Positions 1-11,580 of a DNA stretch of 64,000 nucleotides are shown here, piece after piece (positions within the stretch are counted from its first letter, which is position 1; every line of letters begins with the position of its first letter). The notes below the pieces were generated by a model, which was not told the origin of the DNA, searched no databases, and was given only the letters and a program-made list of their open reading frames with translations. Both the position numbers and the translations under genes were made by a program. Source of the DNA: Metarhizium brunneum (taxonomy: Eukaryota; Ascomycota; Sordariomycetes; Hypocreales; Clavicipitaceae); NCBI RefSeq assembly GCF_013426205.1, contig NC_089426.1, positions 2,418,001 through 2,482,000 on the forward strand. The letters run 5' to 3'.

Positions 1-1496
1 TCCTCTCGATTCTTCAATCTAATGCTAGTCGTCCGGCACCGCCGACTCACCAGAACGTTCCATTGCCGCACACTCCTCTGGATGCTACGATATCCGAACC
101 TCCTCAACCACGGAATCCCCATCACCACGCTAATTTGAATCCCATCCATGTTCAGTCACACCAGCCTCCGCCTTCTTTCCCGTATGCTCCAGACCATGAA
201 ACTGTGTCCTGGAATCCGAACCAGCCGCCCCACTCGCAGCAACATCATATCGATACGACCAGAAATCAGCAACCAGGCCAGTACCAACTTCCGTCGGCTC
301 ACTCACAGACCCCGCGACGCCAGGCCCAAGAATCGATGCTTCAGAATGACTCATTCCAGAATCAACCTGCGCTTCAGCTTGTCGGGACCCTGCCAAATAT
401 TGCAACCGGGCTTGCGTCATTGACTAGTCTACAGAACAGTCAGATGTCTGCTAGTCCTGGATCCGCGAAACTTAGCGGAGCATCCCTTGCTCTTCTCAAT
501 GCTTTCAAACGGGATACTGGGACTACGCAGGAAAACCAAGCCGTTATGAACCCACCAGGTACTGGTCATGCCGCTCCGCCTAGTGCTCAAAGTTCCCCGT
601 ATTATAGTACATCCATTCCCTCGCTTAATCTCCTGGGCGACCATTCGAGTCGTCCTGCAGAGCAAACAAATGTCTCAGAATTGGTTGGGTCTTCTGTCCA
701 GCCCAAAGGAGATCCGCATCGCTCTGCTCTTCTGGACATGTTTAAAAAGAGCCCTCCAAATACTACAGCAAACCAATCCCAGGTTGGAGCTACGCAGGAA
801 AATCGACATGAAATCACCAAACAATCCACAGGACAGCCAGAACAGGGCGAACATATGTTCCTCCGGCAATTTCAGGCCAATCGTGGCCCACCTAACGAGC
901 ACCTCTCTCTTGAGCAGCCGACTCTTCAGTCCAAGTCAAGTCAACCAGCTTTGCCCTCGCCTCATGTTGGAGAGAGCCCAAGCGCCCATCATCACAAGTA
1001 CCAATATTCTCAGCCACCGCAGCCGCAGCCGCAGCCGCAACAACCTGCTCGATCGCCACTTGTCTCTGGTCACGGACAACCGCCTCAGCCACCCCGCATC
1101 CTTCAACGGGGGCAGCGTCTCGACGATATCTCTTCCACGGCCCGTCAACGCGAATTGTCTCCAAAAACCTCCCCATTTGGCGCGCAGAATGGTGCACATC
1201 GCTTTCCTACGGCTGCCCCCGAGTCTTCCCTGATAGCCAACACTGGGGATCACACCCGCCGCCCTGATGATACTCGCGAACAAAAGCAACAGCTGTTATC
1301 TTTATTTGGAAAGCAACAAATCCCAGGAGGCACAGCACCAGCTTCTGGAACGGATTCTAGACAAGGCGCCGACCCTCCATCGCCGAGAGTCTCATCAATG
1401 GCATCTAGAGGCGGGGAGACGCCCATCTCCCCTGCTGAACAAACCTTCTTGTTGGACTATTTGCAGTCTGTTACCAATAATGCCGGACGTCGATAA
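1..1496 (+). CDS. DCP2: mRNA-decapping enzyme Dcp2-like, C-terminal tail (5' partial)
   Basis: The reading frame is open from the left edge (frame of base 3) to a TAA at 1494-1496, so the start and the Nudix catalytic domain lie outside the window. What is visible is about 498 residues of disordered sequence rich in Pro, Gln, Ser and His. It is punctuated by short leucine-rich helices: LSILQ at the edge, ALLNAFKRD near 487-515, ALLDMFKKS near 726-752, QLLSLFGK near 1290-1313 and FLLDYLQSV at the very end. Such helical leucine-rich motifs in a long disordered tail are typical of fungal Dcp2, where they bind Edc3 and Pat1 and help form P-bodies. Dcp2 removes the m7G cap of mRNA. The assignment rests on this architecture only, since no catalytic residues are visible. 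Another low-complexity scaffold with LLxxF motifs remains possible. Confidence 0.65.
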   Translation, partial: LSILQSNASRPAPPTHQNVPLPHTPLDATISEPPQPRNPHHHANLNPIHVQSHQPPPSFPYAPDHETVSWNPNQPPHSQQHHIDTTRNQQPGQYQLPSAHSQTPRRQAQESMLQNDSFQNQPALQLVGTLPNIATGLASLTSLQNSQMSASPGSAKLSGASLALLNAFKRDTGTTQENQAVMNPPGTGHAAPPSAQSSPYYSTSIPSLNLLGDHSSRPAEQTNVSELVGSSVQPKGDPHRSALLDMFKKSPPNTTANQSQVGATQENRHEITKQSTGQPEQGEHMFLRQFQANRGPPNEHLSLEQPTLQSKSSQPALPSPHVGESPSAHHHKYQYSQPPQPQPQPQQPARSPLVSGHGQPPQPPRILQRGQRLDDISSTARQRELSPKTSPFGAQNGAHRFPTAAPESSLIANTGDHTRRPDDTREQKQQLLSLFGKQQIPGGTAPASGTDSRQGADPPSPRVSSMASRGGETPISPAEQTFLLDYLQSVTNNAGRR

Positions 1497-1933
1497 TTTT
1501 GCGAGCGTTCGTTGTATCAAGCACCTTTATTGCGTCTTAACTACATCACTGCATGGGATGGAACCGTTTTTGTTGGGGAACAATCTATGCTATGCTTGGC
1601 ATAATACCATGAGCAGCGAAGTATAATCATTGGGGGATTAAACATTTAGCACTAAAAACCCTTGTACAGTGTTTAAGTCGCAATACAACGTCGGCAGATT
1701 TGGCTATCTCCTTGTGCACCATATTGTCGTGAAATAACCTTATCTCCTTCGCCCAGACATTCTCAACTCGATGTGTGTAGCTCATTAATTCGTCACTTTT
1801 CCGTTACAATCTCATGCGCCCTTTTCTATCTCGTCTCTCCATCAAAATCGACCAAGCTGAACACCTTCTCCATTAAGCCCCCCGCTGTTTGATAAGACCG
1901 CTAGTTTCGTCCGGGATACCCGCCTTGAAAACT
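1497..1933. other. Convergent 3' intergenic region
   Basis: This stretch lies between the 3' end of the DCP2-like gene and the 3' end of the minus-strand RRM gene. I see no coding frame, RNA gene or repeat. It presumably holds both 3' UTRs. Confidence 0.6.
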
Positions 1934-3317
1934 TTACTCATCATCAAAAGAAAGCAGCTGAAAGCGATTCGAAGCTGAGATGTTTGTGCCTTTGACTGCT
2001 GGTGCTTGAATTACCGGCTTCTGTGAACGCACTGGCATTTTGTGCAGCGGCTGGGCACATTCGTCAACGCCCCATTCGATGCGGGAGGTGCCTTTGTATT
2101 TTCTAGGAATCGGTATAAATATAATTGTATTTGAGAACAGAAAAGGTCTACTAGACCTCAAATTACCTAGTGGGGAGAGGGGAATAAACTTACAGCCGAC
2201 TCATCATGCAAGTGCGAGCGAACATGGCAGCAGCAACTGAGTTGGTGCTGATAAAACAATGCCCTCCCATGAACTGAATCTGTACAACCACAAGGTTATG
2301 TATGTGCTCTAGGTCGTTGCGTATTTCCTGTTCGGTGAGATTAGGGTTGCAGTAGCGGATGACAAGATTGCGGCATGCCCCTAGAGCAATTTTGTGTGCA
2401 ACGTGACCGGCTACAATGAATTGGCGGTCGTCCCATCTAATATCGACCTATACTCCGCATGAGTTAGCATATGGTAGACCTTACTTGCCAAAAGGGACAA
2501 CCTTTGTATTCTTAATGTACAGTCCGTTGGCCTGGACATACTGATAGAAGGCGTGAGCATCGCTTGAGTGGAGAAAGGACAGGGCAACCATGTTATCCCT
2601 GGCTCGAAAATATATGTTGACAATAAGCCCCCCCCTCACGATAGACGTGACATCTGCAATAGTAGTGCCTTCTGCAAGGTTCAGAAGCTGAACTGTTCGG
2701 GTGGCTGTTGGTTCCACTACGGGCTTCGAGGTGGTGTGTGCCAGCAGGGCTCCAGCATCGTCGCCGTCCATGCTGTCGTTTTCTGAATCGGTAGAAGAGT
2801 TGCTGGCTGATTCAGAGTCGTTGATTTTGGTTCCGTCGCCAGTAGACAGATTTGAATACGAGTTCGTGTACGGTAGGAAAGCATATGGTCTCGCATGACT
2901 ACCCCGGGATGATCGTTCGTGAGCTAGATCCGAGCCGCCAGGACCATTTGTAGAGACTTGGGATCCATGGTTGATAGTATGGGGTTCGGAGGTATTAGAA
3001 GAACTTTGCGTGCTGAGAAGCTGGGCTTTTGTGAGCGATGAACATTATGTCAACCATACAGCACGTTGGTACACAAATAGAGAAGAGACATTTTGCATAC
3101 CTCAATTGTTTCTCTTTGCACTCCGCCATTGATAAGATTGCGGCATAAAGTGTCTTTATGAGCACAGCCAAAAGTCAAAACCAAGAGGGGACGGCGCAAA
3201 GCTTTGAAAGAATTCCTCACCATACTGTTGGGCAGACCTAACAAGACTCGCATATTCATGTCGAGTAATTTGAAGGACTGGAAGCCTGAAGTCGGGGTCT
3301 GCCGCCGGCAGAGACAT
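1934..3317 (-). CDS. RRM RNA-binding protein (Nrd1/Msa2-like)
   Basis: Model on the minus strand: exons 3317-3221, 3153-3101, 3020-2502, 2447-2194 and 2102-1934, giving 363 aa. The N-terminus reads QITRHEYASLVRSAQQYDTL followed by CRNLINGG, then a Ser/Asn-rich linker. Two RRM-like modules follow: one around VQLLNLAEGTTIADVTSIV, and a second with RNLVIRYCNPNLTEQEIRND and IEWGVDECAQPL near the C-terminus. Fungal proteins with this layout are usually annotated as RRM proteins or negative regulators of differentiation (Nrd1/Msa2-like, which in fission yeast act on mRNA in stress and sexual development). The exon joins restore continuous frame at every boundary. The intron at 2448-2501 uses a weak GTTGTC donor; the nearby stronger GTAAGG would break the frame. 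The start ATG at 3317 is the first in frame. The family call is from memory of homologues; the RRM call is firmer than the Nrd1 call. Confidence 0.7.
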
Positions 3318-5961
3318 TCTCTACTTACGATGAAGCATCGAGGAGAGTTTAGCAGTTGAAAATGCGTTGAAGAGCTGCCGCCGAGGAGCTACGTACTGCT
3401 GACATCTGGAAGTATATCACCTGATGACTGCTTAATGGCAGCTTCAGGACAGAAAGAAAAGCAAAGCGCGGATGAAACGCAGAGAGCAGGCGAAAGAAGA
3501 TGAAAGGATAAAGTTAGGCTGCAGTTGCCAGATGCTTTTACAAATGAACAAGGCAACTGACAGCTGTTGACGCTCACGTGCATATGCAAGAAGACCGGCC
3601 CAGACAAGCAAAGCCGGCCTCCACGTTTCTTAGGTGGTGTTGACCATAATGGCATGAACGGCTCATTAGAAAAAGAGAGAGAGAAGAGAGAGAGAAAAAA
3701 AATTAAAAATGAAAACGAAGAGGAGCAAAGCAAAGAAAAGGAAAGCACTGGACTATTCATTATACAAGGGCGCTCGGCCACATCAAGCTGAGCTGATTAC
3801 TTCATTTGTACGGAGTACATGAGACGAACCTTGACATCGGGTCTGTCCAGCCTGTTCCAGTCCCTGATACCTCAGTAGTCTGCAAATGTAAATATTTGTG
3901 CACCTGCGCAACAGTGAATCAACCCATGGAGCCACAAGCAGTCGGGCGCCGTGGTTGATGTCAATACTTTATGTCTTGAGCAGGTAGACAGACACAGCCC
4001 TGTGAGTCGGGCTTCGAGAGCCAAGCAAACGTGCTTTAGGAATGGACTCTCAGGCACCACCAGTCGCTTACTTAAGTGTATGAGAAGGCGTAGCCTTGCA
4101 AGTGCCGATTGGTCCTCTTGTATTTGATCAAGACATGAGTTCAGTCGAGGCTTGACAAGCTGCGAGCATCATCGCTCGACAGTAGCCACATTGGCACCAA
4201 GTTGAACAAGCTATGCATGGCATGGGGAAATCCCTATTACATTTGACGAATGTACGGAGTATGCACAGAGCCAAATAAGGCTGGCATGGGAAGCTGAAAC
4301 CGCCAGAGGCTACGGAGTCCCTTCGAGCCTACATGAAGGCCAGAGGAGGGTTTGCTTGAGGACATTGAGCTCACGGTGTGAAAGAGTCAGGTCTAATGCA
4401 ATGATGTAAGTCCAAGGGCGGGCGTGAGGTGACAGGCCCGGGACATTAAACTTGGCAAATAATCTTCCAGAGATGGATCAAGGCCAGAAGGAGCAGCAAC
4501 TTTGGGGTGCCAGTCGTCCCACCGGGCAGCAACGTGGCCACAATCCCATCACCCGACATGCGAGGACAGTTGCAAGTGGACATGTTGGCAACCCGTTGAC
4601 TATTCCCGCCGTGGCTCGCACGTTATCTTGTAGTATTGTAGCACGTACACTGGATGATGGGACACAGCGAACGCCTGATGCCGATGGGATCCGATAACAG
4701 CAGCATCATGGCAGCTACTGGGTTGGCAGACTAGATGCAAGGATTTGCCTGTGGCCTGGCAGGCATGAGACGCAAAAGAGGGTCGAGTTGAAAACACGAG
4801 GTCACGTGCACCGTATTGGCGTCTGTGGCCACCCACCACGCCCCTTCAAACCGTTCTAAATAGGTCTGGTCTGGTTTGTTGTTATTTTTGCAGCGGGCGG
4901 GCGGTGCAAGCCAAGCATGTGCGCGAGGTGGCCGAGGGGAAAATGCATCATGGACAGTGCAGGCCAGCGAGTTCCCTCCTCAGTCACTTACGGCCCTCCG
5001 CTGGCGTTTTTACTTGGTACGCAGCTGGGGCCATCATTACTAGCCAAAGCTGTGCCTGTCCTGGCCCGGAAACAAAAAAAAAACTCAAAAAGCAGAAAAG
5101 CAGCCCGGTCCCCATGCGGAGTTCTGCAGTGCTTCAAGCCATCGTAAATACCAAATGTATGATTGTGGGGCAATTTCTAATTAAGTACGATGAAGCTACG
5201 CCTGTTTGGGCCAAGTGCACAGGAGGCACCGCCTGGCTCGTGCCGTGGTGGATGCATTCGTCAAGTAGGCCCAGTCCGTCCAGTGGCTGTTGGCGGCTCA
5301 CTCAGTGGCCCGGTCAACTGTACGGCTCGGGAGTCAACAGTGTCAACACTGAACACTTGTTGTTGCACAGCACCACAGCTAGAGCCGTCAGGGGCTGACT
5401 GGTTGGCCACACATCCGGTGCATTTGCCAGTTGGTCGTGGCCCCTCTAGAGATCGGGCTTCCTCTCACATTTACTCCGGAATACATACATTGTACTCACA
5501 CGCACCCTCGTTGGTTCCCACTCACCTCCCTGTCCTCCTCTACTCTCTTTTGCTCAACCCTCCCCTGGTCAACCCGATCCGAGGACAAAAAATAGACGAC
5601 GACTCTTGCCTCGTCACTATTTTTTTTTCGCCTCTCGCTTTTTTCTGCACTTGATTTCCGATTGACTTCGTTCTCGACACTCGCTTCGTCTGCCTCCCAC
5701 TCGTTCCTCCCCCGAAATTTGCTCCGCGTCGACCACCGTCCAGCCAGTCACCTCGCCCGTTGCCACCATCGCCCCGACCGTTTGAACCGCCTTAGTTGTC
5801 AACGAAAGAAAAGTATTTCTTATCCAGTCTTGTTCGTGGTCAATTATTGGAGTCGCCATATTCTTGCGTCGACTATCTTTTACCAGCCGTGATTGCTTGA
5901 CGTTATTGGCGTCCGGGCCGTTGCAGCTTCGTTTCACTTCTGTCAATCCCCAGCACTCGTC
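3318..5961. other. Long divergent intergenic region with C/T-rich 3' part
   Basis: These 2.6 kb separate the start of the RRM gene (-) from the start of the DUF7137 gene (+). I found no convincing gene: open frames here are short and lack domains. The last 500 bases (about 5460-5960) are rich in C and T on the plus strand, a common feature of fungal promoters and 5' UTRs. Three copies of TACGGAGT occur, near 3809, 4253 and 4311. Confidence 0.55.
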
Positions 5962-6944
5962 ATGCGTCCTGCTCAGTCCTTGGTGCAACTGGCCCTGTGC
6001 CTTTCTACCTGTGGCTCTGTTGCCTCGGCATTAGAATGGCCACGATGGCTGCCCGAGCGAGATGCCCTCATCGTACGAGCCGATAGCAGTAGCGACTCTG
6101 GCCAAGCTTCTGGTATGTTCTCCTTGTGTGGTGCAGCCCTGTCCATTAATCAACCACACTATCACTCATTCATGCTGCTTTCGCCGTCATTGTTTTATTT
6201 TACTAACCCTAGACGTCAGTGGCCGCTGAAAAAAATCCTTCTCAAACAGTCGTGCCGGAAGTATCAGCATCTGCAACAGACGCGAGTTCCCAAGCCGGCG
6301 GCAAAACAACTGGCGACTCGAATACCGCAAAGGCGACGAAGACTGGAAATGGAAAGTCTGGCACTGCTGGCACTGCAACCAAGAAGGCAAGCGTGACTCG
6401 CACTCAGTTTCCCCCGGATGCCCCCCCAGCAGGTGTCAGCATGCAGACACCTAATACTGGTCTGCAGCCTAGTGGGCTATACAAGATTAGTGACTATGTT
6501 ACCTGGTCCTGGAACTACACCTCGCTGCTAGGAACCCCGACTGCCATTGATGTCCTTGTCAGCTGCTCCGCAGCAAGCGAGACCTGGACTCTGACTGGCA
6601 ATATGTCATTCCAAACCGCAGTCAACTACGTGTGGGACACGAAACAGCAAGCCAACGACATCCAGAGCCCACTGGGTGTTCAGCAATACACCTTAATTGT
6701 CAAGGATTCCGACGCCAGCATTACCCAGGCTCCCGAACCCGGTTATCTTGGTGCATATGCTAGCTATTCATTCGGCATGTACACTGGCCAGCCATACACG
6801 GCCTATCCTGATTGGACATGCCCGGGAACTTGCAGTGCCGCTGCATCGGCCTTTGACCGCCAAGCTGTCGGTCTAGCTATTGCCACGAGCATTGTTACGT
6901 TCCTGAGCTTTACTTGGTTTGTCGCTGGTTTAGGATTGCATTGA
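5962..6944 (+). CDS. DUF7137-family membrane-anchored surface protein
   Basis: Exons are 5962-6112 and 6220-6944, giving 291 aa. The intron ends at CGTCAG (6214-6219). The alternative CCCTAG six bases upstream puts a stop in frame, so the later acceptor is required. Residues 1-24 form a signal peptide ending near VASA, followed by LEWPRWLPERDALIVRADS, a hallmark start of the fungal DUF7137 family. A Ser/Thr/Gly-rich stalk (about 50-110) follows, then a beta-rich domain with YKISDYVTWSWNYTS, and the family-like end FDRQAVGLAIATSIVTFLSF, which is a single membrane helix near the C-terminus. The protein is thus probably type I membrane-anchored, with the bulk outside the cell. Its function is unknown in the family. 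A long C/T-rich leader precedes it. Confidence 0.8.
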
Positions 6945-7557
6945 GAGAATCCTGCCGGATCTTGCACAAAGGCAATGTCCTTCTAGAAATGCCACTTACG
7001 ACGTTTGTGACCGACTTTATTGGTCGAGACTCAAAGACGGAAGTTGTCTCGTTTGAAACTGTCGCAAACTTGCTTGATGCCGGGCGTTGATTGAAAGAAA
7101 TGGATGAAAATTTAAGCTGAAGCCTGATTTTATTGTTTTTTATACCTACATATTCTCGTTTTGGGTACTGTCTTGGCCGGGCATTTGAAGTCTTTGCAGC
7201 ATATACTTTGGAGGAAGGAAACACAGGGCGAGTCATTTTGGAAATTGGGTTTTTGGTTTATGGTGTACTGATTTATGGCTGGGGGAGTTGGACCTAGTAT
7301 ACATCTTCTAATGAAGCTAGATGCATTAATTAATTCTTTATCTCTTAGCTGCCCATGGGACAATGCTTGCGTCTCCGTGATGAAATCCTAATTCATATTT
7401 CAACATGACGTCTTTGCGTTTCGAAACGCCAGCATCAATGGAATTAAAATTTTCGTGTTTTGTCTGAAGTATTATGGAGGGATGTAGTAGACCAAAAGCA
7501 ATAGCCCCAACTCAACTACTGCTGGCCAAGACGTCTTCAATACGACTTTCAAATTCC
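6945..7557. other. Convergent 3' intergenic region
   Basis: This region lies between the stop codons of the DUF7137 gene (+) and the CDK11-like gene (-). It is A/T-rich with no supported gene and is likely the two 3' UTRs with polyadenylation sites. Confidence 0.55.
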
Positions 7558-9047
7558 TTACACCATTCGCAGTGTGAAGCCAGCTCCACGCTCCTCCTTG
7601 TCCCGCCCCTGGAAGATGCCGCTCAGGTCAACATCTCCTAAAGCGACTGCTTGCCCTCTGACGGGCGCATTTGGCTCATGCCGACGTCTCCGCTCCTGGC
7701 CTGCTTTGCTGGGGAATGTCGGGAACATGCTCTCGGGCTTCGGTTTGGGATCCTGTCGGAAGTATTCGTGGCTGAGCATATCCTTTGCCGACGGCCGCCG
7801 GACCGGATCCAAAGCCAACAAGTCGTTCAGGAGGCTCGCCCCGGCGGTGGTCATGCTGGGAAATCGCGCGCGTACCACGGACCCGTTGGACAGCGCGTTC
7901 TTGGGAAGCTTCAAGCTCCGCGCGTTGGGGAGCTTGCGAAACCCGGGCCACGATTCCTCGGTTGGCACGCCGCACAGTTCGAAGATCTTGGACATTTGGT
8001 CCACTTCGTTGGAGCCCTGGAGCAAGGGCTCGCGCGTGATGAGCTCGCCGAATATACAGCCCACGCTCCACATGTCGACGGCTGCGTCGTACGTTCTTGT
8101 CCCCAGGAGCAATTCCGGGGCGCGGTACCACAATGTCACGACGAGTTGAGTCAGTTTGGGGGGAGGATCGCCGACGTAGCGAGCCATGCCAAAGTCGGCA
8201 ATCTTGAGCTGGCCACGGTTGTTTAGAAGGAGATTGGATGTTTTGAGGTCACGGTGGAGGATCCAATTTTCGTGCAGGTAGGACACACCCGACGTGAGTT
8301 GTAGGAGGAGACGCTTGACTTCGGACGAGAGGAAGGGCTCGGGCATGTCTTCGAGGATGCCCTTGAGGTCGTGTTCGACGAACTCGAGGACGAGGAATAT
8401 GGAGCTGCCAGGACGGGCGTTAGGGCACAAAGGCTGCTGCTGTCGAGTGGCAAGGGAATGTAGGGGGGATAGACTCACTTGTCCAGCTTGGAAGTGTCCT
8501 CGCCAACAACAACCTCCTCCAAGTGCACAATGTTGCGATGCTTACAGTCCTGCAAGATCTGGATCTCTCTCAGCCCCGTCACCGGCAGACCATTTCGATC
8601 CGAGGGCTCAAGCTTTAACCTCTTGAGCGCTACGATTTTCCCAGTGGCACGCTCTGTTCCCCTTGCGACCCAACCGTATGTGCCCTCTTCGATATCGTTG
8701 AGCTTGTCGTAGTTGTCGACACTGCGACTTTTGCGCCAAGTCCCCGTATCCTCGAACCGCAGGAGCTTGATGGGCTTGGGGTCATTGCTGCTGGTGCTTC
8801 CCTGCGTCGTGCTCTCTCCGGTCTCGGGCGTGACTCTGCGTCGTTTGGACGGTCTGTCAATCTCGTTGTCGCGACTTGACTCCGGGCCTCGTGAAGATGC
8901 GGCAAGGGCCGTCTGTTTGTCTGCCTCAATCCTACGCGCCTTCTCTGCCTTCTTCCGACGCTTCTCTTCCTTTTCCTGTTTTAACCTTGCATCTAACTGG
9001 GCGTCTTCCTCCGTATCTGCCCATCTCGACTTGCCCTTGCTGGCCAT
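7558..9047 (-). CDS. ppk23: CDK11/Ppk23-like cyclin-dependent kinase
   Basis: Exons are 9047-8479 and 8404-7558, giving 471 aa. A charged, basic N-terminal region of about 110 residues (a coiled, Lys/Glu-rich segment near 20-45 and a basic cluster PSKRRR near 66-71) precedes a full protein kinase domain. Visible elements are the glycine loop EEGTYGWV (120-127), the ATP lysine in VALKRLK (K142), a PITSLRE-type C-helix written PVTGLRE (155-161), HRDLKTSN with catalytic D242, DFG at 260-262, and an APE segment in TLWYRAPELL. The PITSLRE-like helix places it with CDK11 (CDC2L) kinases and fission yeast Ppk23, which act in the nucleus on transcription and RNA processing. The single intron falls between SKLD and SIFLVLEF and restores the family sequence. 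It is divergent from the NDUFAF7-like gene with 481 bp between starts. Confidence 0.85.
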
Positions 9048-9528
9048 GACGGCGAGCAAGGAAAAAAAAAAAAAAGAGCAACAGCCCAGTTTGAGCTTGG
9101 GCGGACTTGTACGAGGATCTGTCGTTTTACGGCTCGGTAAACTCTTTGAAGAGGCTCAAACTCGGGCAATTGAAACTCGAAAACGCGTATTATTCCAATA
9201 GTAATGCAAGAGGGAAGAGAAGCGGCAGGGGCGTAGGAACACAAATGGAAGGGTGAATAGTTATACATATAAAGAGGTCTGGTGTTGCATTACAAAAGGG
9301 CGCGGGGCGGCGAAGCTCGGGCGGTCGCTCAATGTCCATCTCTCTCCCCAGGCGCCGTCTTTTATCTTATCGCAGCTCCAGATGCGACGACCCCAAAAGT
9401 TCAGGTCGACTCACCGCACCCACGACGCCCATCGCAGGCCACGCAACAGAGCAAGTCGGAAGAGCCCGGCTGCTAAATCTCTGGCGAGGATCTCATTATA
9501 GTTGCACAAACCTTTGTAGGGTCTCTTC
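9048..9528. promoter_or_regulatory. Shared divergent promoter (CDK11-like / NDUFAF7-like)
   Basis: 481 bp separate the two head-to-head start codons, so both promoters and 5' UTRs must lie here. An A run of 15 bases lies just upstream of the kinase start (about 9061-9075). No specific factor site is claimed. Confidence 0.5.
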
Positions 9529-11311
9529 ATGAGATCGACATCAGCTGCCGTGACCCGTCGAGGTCTGCAGCGCATCTCACGTCGATGCGCCGTCTCATTC
9601 CCTAGTCGACATTGCGCTTCAAAACTTCAAACATCTCCGGCTACAAGGAACTTTTCGGCATCTACCTCTTTTCTTGGGCAGGACAGACAATGGTCAACGC
9701 CGTTGGCGAAGCAGCTATTCGAGGCTATATCGGTAGGCACACAGGATAGCCTTGGCTCAGTTTAGCATGACGCCGCGCCATCAAGGTCATTGCTAACCGC
9801 TCTGTAGACAACGGGCCCAGTGCCGTTGGCGAGCTATATGCGCATGTGTTTGACTGGAGATCTGGGCGGTTATTATACCGGTGCAATCGGCCAGGATCGC
9901 GACCAATTCGGTGTCAAGGGAGACTTCGTCACGTCTCCTGAAATCTCTCAGATATTCGGCGAGCTAGTTGGCGTGTGGTTCATTGCCGAATGGATTAGCC
10001 AGGGCCAGCCTAAAGAGGGAGTTCAGTTGATAGAGGTTGGACCTGGTCGCGGTACGCTCATGGATGACATGCTGCGAGTAAGTTCCGCATTTACCACCGT
10101 CTTTGCTGTTGCCAGCTTCTTGCACCAACCTATATATTATACCAGCAACTCTAAGAAGTCTTTATCCAGACCATAAAACGCTTTCCGGCCATGGTTGACA
10201 GCATTGAGTCGGTCTTCATGGTTGAGGCAAGTCCAGAGCTTCGGGAGAAGCAGAAAACGCTTCTTTGCGGCTCTGATGCCCCGTCCGAAGACTGTGCAGC
10301 TGGTTTTCGCAGCACAGGAAAACATTTAGGGAAGCCCGTCGTATGGGCCGAAAGCCTAAAGTCAATTCCAATTGGTAAGTCTGGCTCTGCGTCTGTCCTC
10401 TAGAAACTTTGCCGTAACCAATCTTGCTGGTAGAACCCAACAAGGTTCCATTCATTGTGGCACACGAGTTCTTTGATGCCCTTCCGATTCACTGCTTCCA
10501 ATCGGCTCCAGCACCGGCATCAACCCCCAGGACAGCATCAACCAGCACATCGACGGTCAAGCCTTCCTCCACGGAAACAAACTCGTCGCCAGCGTACGAG
10601 TGGCGAGAAATGATGGTTTCGCCCACACACCCAGCCGAGGTTGCTTCAGATCAAGCTAAAGCGAAGGCAGCTGGTAGGGAGGCCTCTGCCGCAGAGTTCC
10701 AGCTCATTCTCTCGTCGAAGCCTACCAGGCATTCCCGCTACCTTCCCGAGTCGTCCCCAAGGTACCGACATCTCAAGCAGTCCCCAGGCTCTGTGGTCGA
10801 AATATGCCCCGACGCCTCTCTGTATGCCGCGGATTTTGCCGCCCGCATCGGTGGCTCTGACAAGGTGAAAAAGTCGCAACCATGTGGTGCTGCTTTGATT
10901 CTGGATTACGGCACATCCGACACCATCCCAATCAACTCCCTGCGAGGTATCCGGCACCACAAGCTGGTCAGTCCCTTCTCAGCGCCGGGCCTTGTCGACC
11001 TGAGTGCCGACGTGGACTTTACAGCCATTGCGGAAGCTGCTACCCTGGCCAGTGACGGGGTCGAGGTTCACGGGCCAGTGCCACAAGCCGATTTCCTCGA
11101 GCTCATGGGCATACGAGAGCGGGCAGAAATGCTTGTCAGAGCTGCAGGCACCGACGAGTCAACGGCAGAGAGAATCAGAAAGTCATGGAGGCGACTTGTC
11201 GATCGAGGACCCAGCGGGATGGGCAAGGTTTACAAGGCTCTTGCCATTTTGCCTGAGAATGATGGTCGAAGACGCCCAGTGGGATTTGGTGGCGATGTTT
11301 CACCCAGGTAG
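9529..11311 (+). CDS. NDUFAF7: NDUFAF7/MidA-like mitochondrial protein arginine methyltransferase
   Basis: Exons are 9529-9732, 9808-10077, 10170-10374 and 10434-11311, giving 518 aa. The N-terminus is rich in Arg, Ser and Ala without acidic residues and reads like a mitochondrial targeting sequence, ending near TRNFSASTS. Family signatures then follow in order: [32 protein letters not shown], the SAM-binding [32 protein letters not shown], and [19 protein letters not shown]. In this family (NDUFAF7, bacterial MidA homologue) the enzyme dimethylates an arginine of complex I subunit NDUFS2 and is needed for complex I assembly in the matrix. A Ser/Thr/Pro-rich insertion of about 30 residues after HCFQ is specific to this copy or lineage. 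All four exon joins keep the frame and restore conserved blocks. Confidence 0.9.
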
Positions 11312-11580
11312 CTCGGCCAAGTTCATGACCCGTGTAGTAGTATATTTGTACGATTGAGATTTCATGCGAGGACAATGTCAAAACTCCATTATATAGCGCA
11401 AAGCCAGAGTATAGACTAATTCAAGTCACTGACTCCAGAGCAAAGCCTGACCTAGATAGTTGTCACATTACAATAATAAATTGAAACAATAAGAAATCTA
11501 GGAGAAAGCGTGATCAAGTTCCCTCCCGCGCAATCAATCCAATGTCATGTACTTAACGTGAAAATAAACGCCTTCAGAGT

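Noticed and set aside
5344..5359. Identical 16-mer CAACACTGAACACTTG also at 48649
   Set aside because: The flanking sequence does not match, and a single shared 16-mer is too little to call a repeat family, though it is slightly more than expected by chance.
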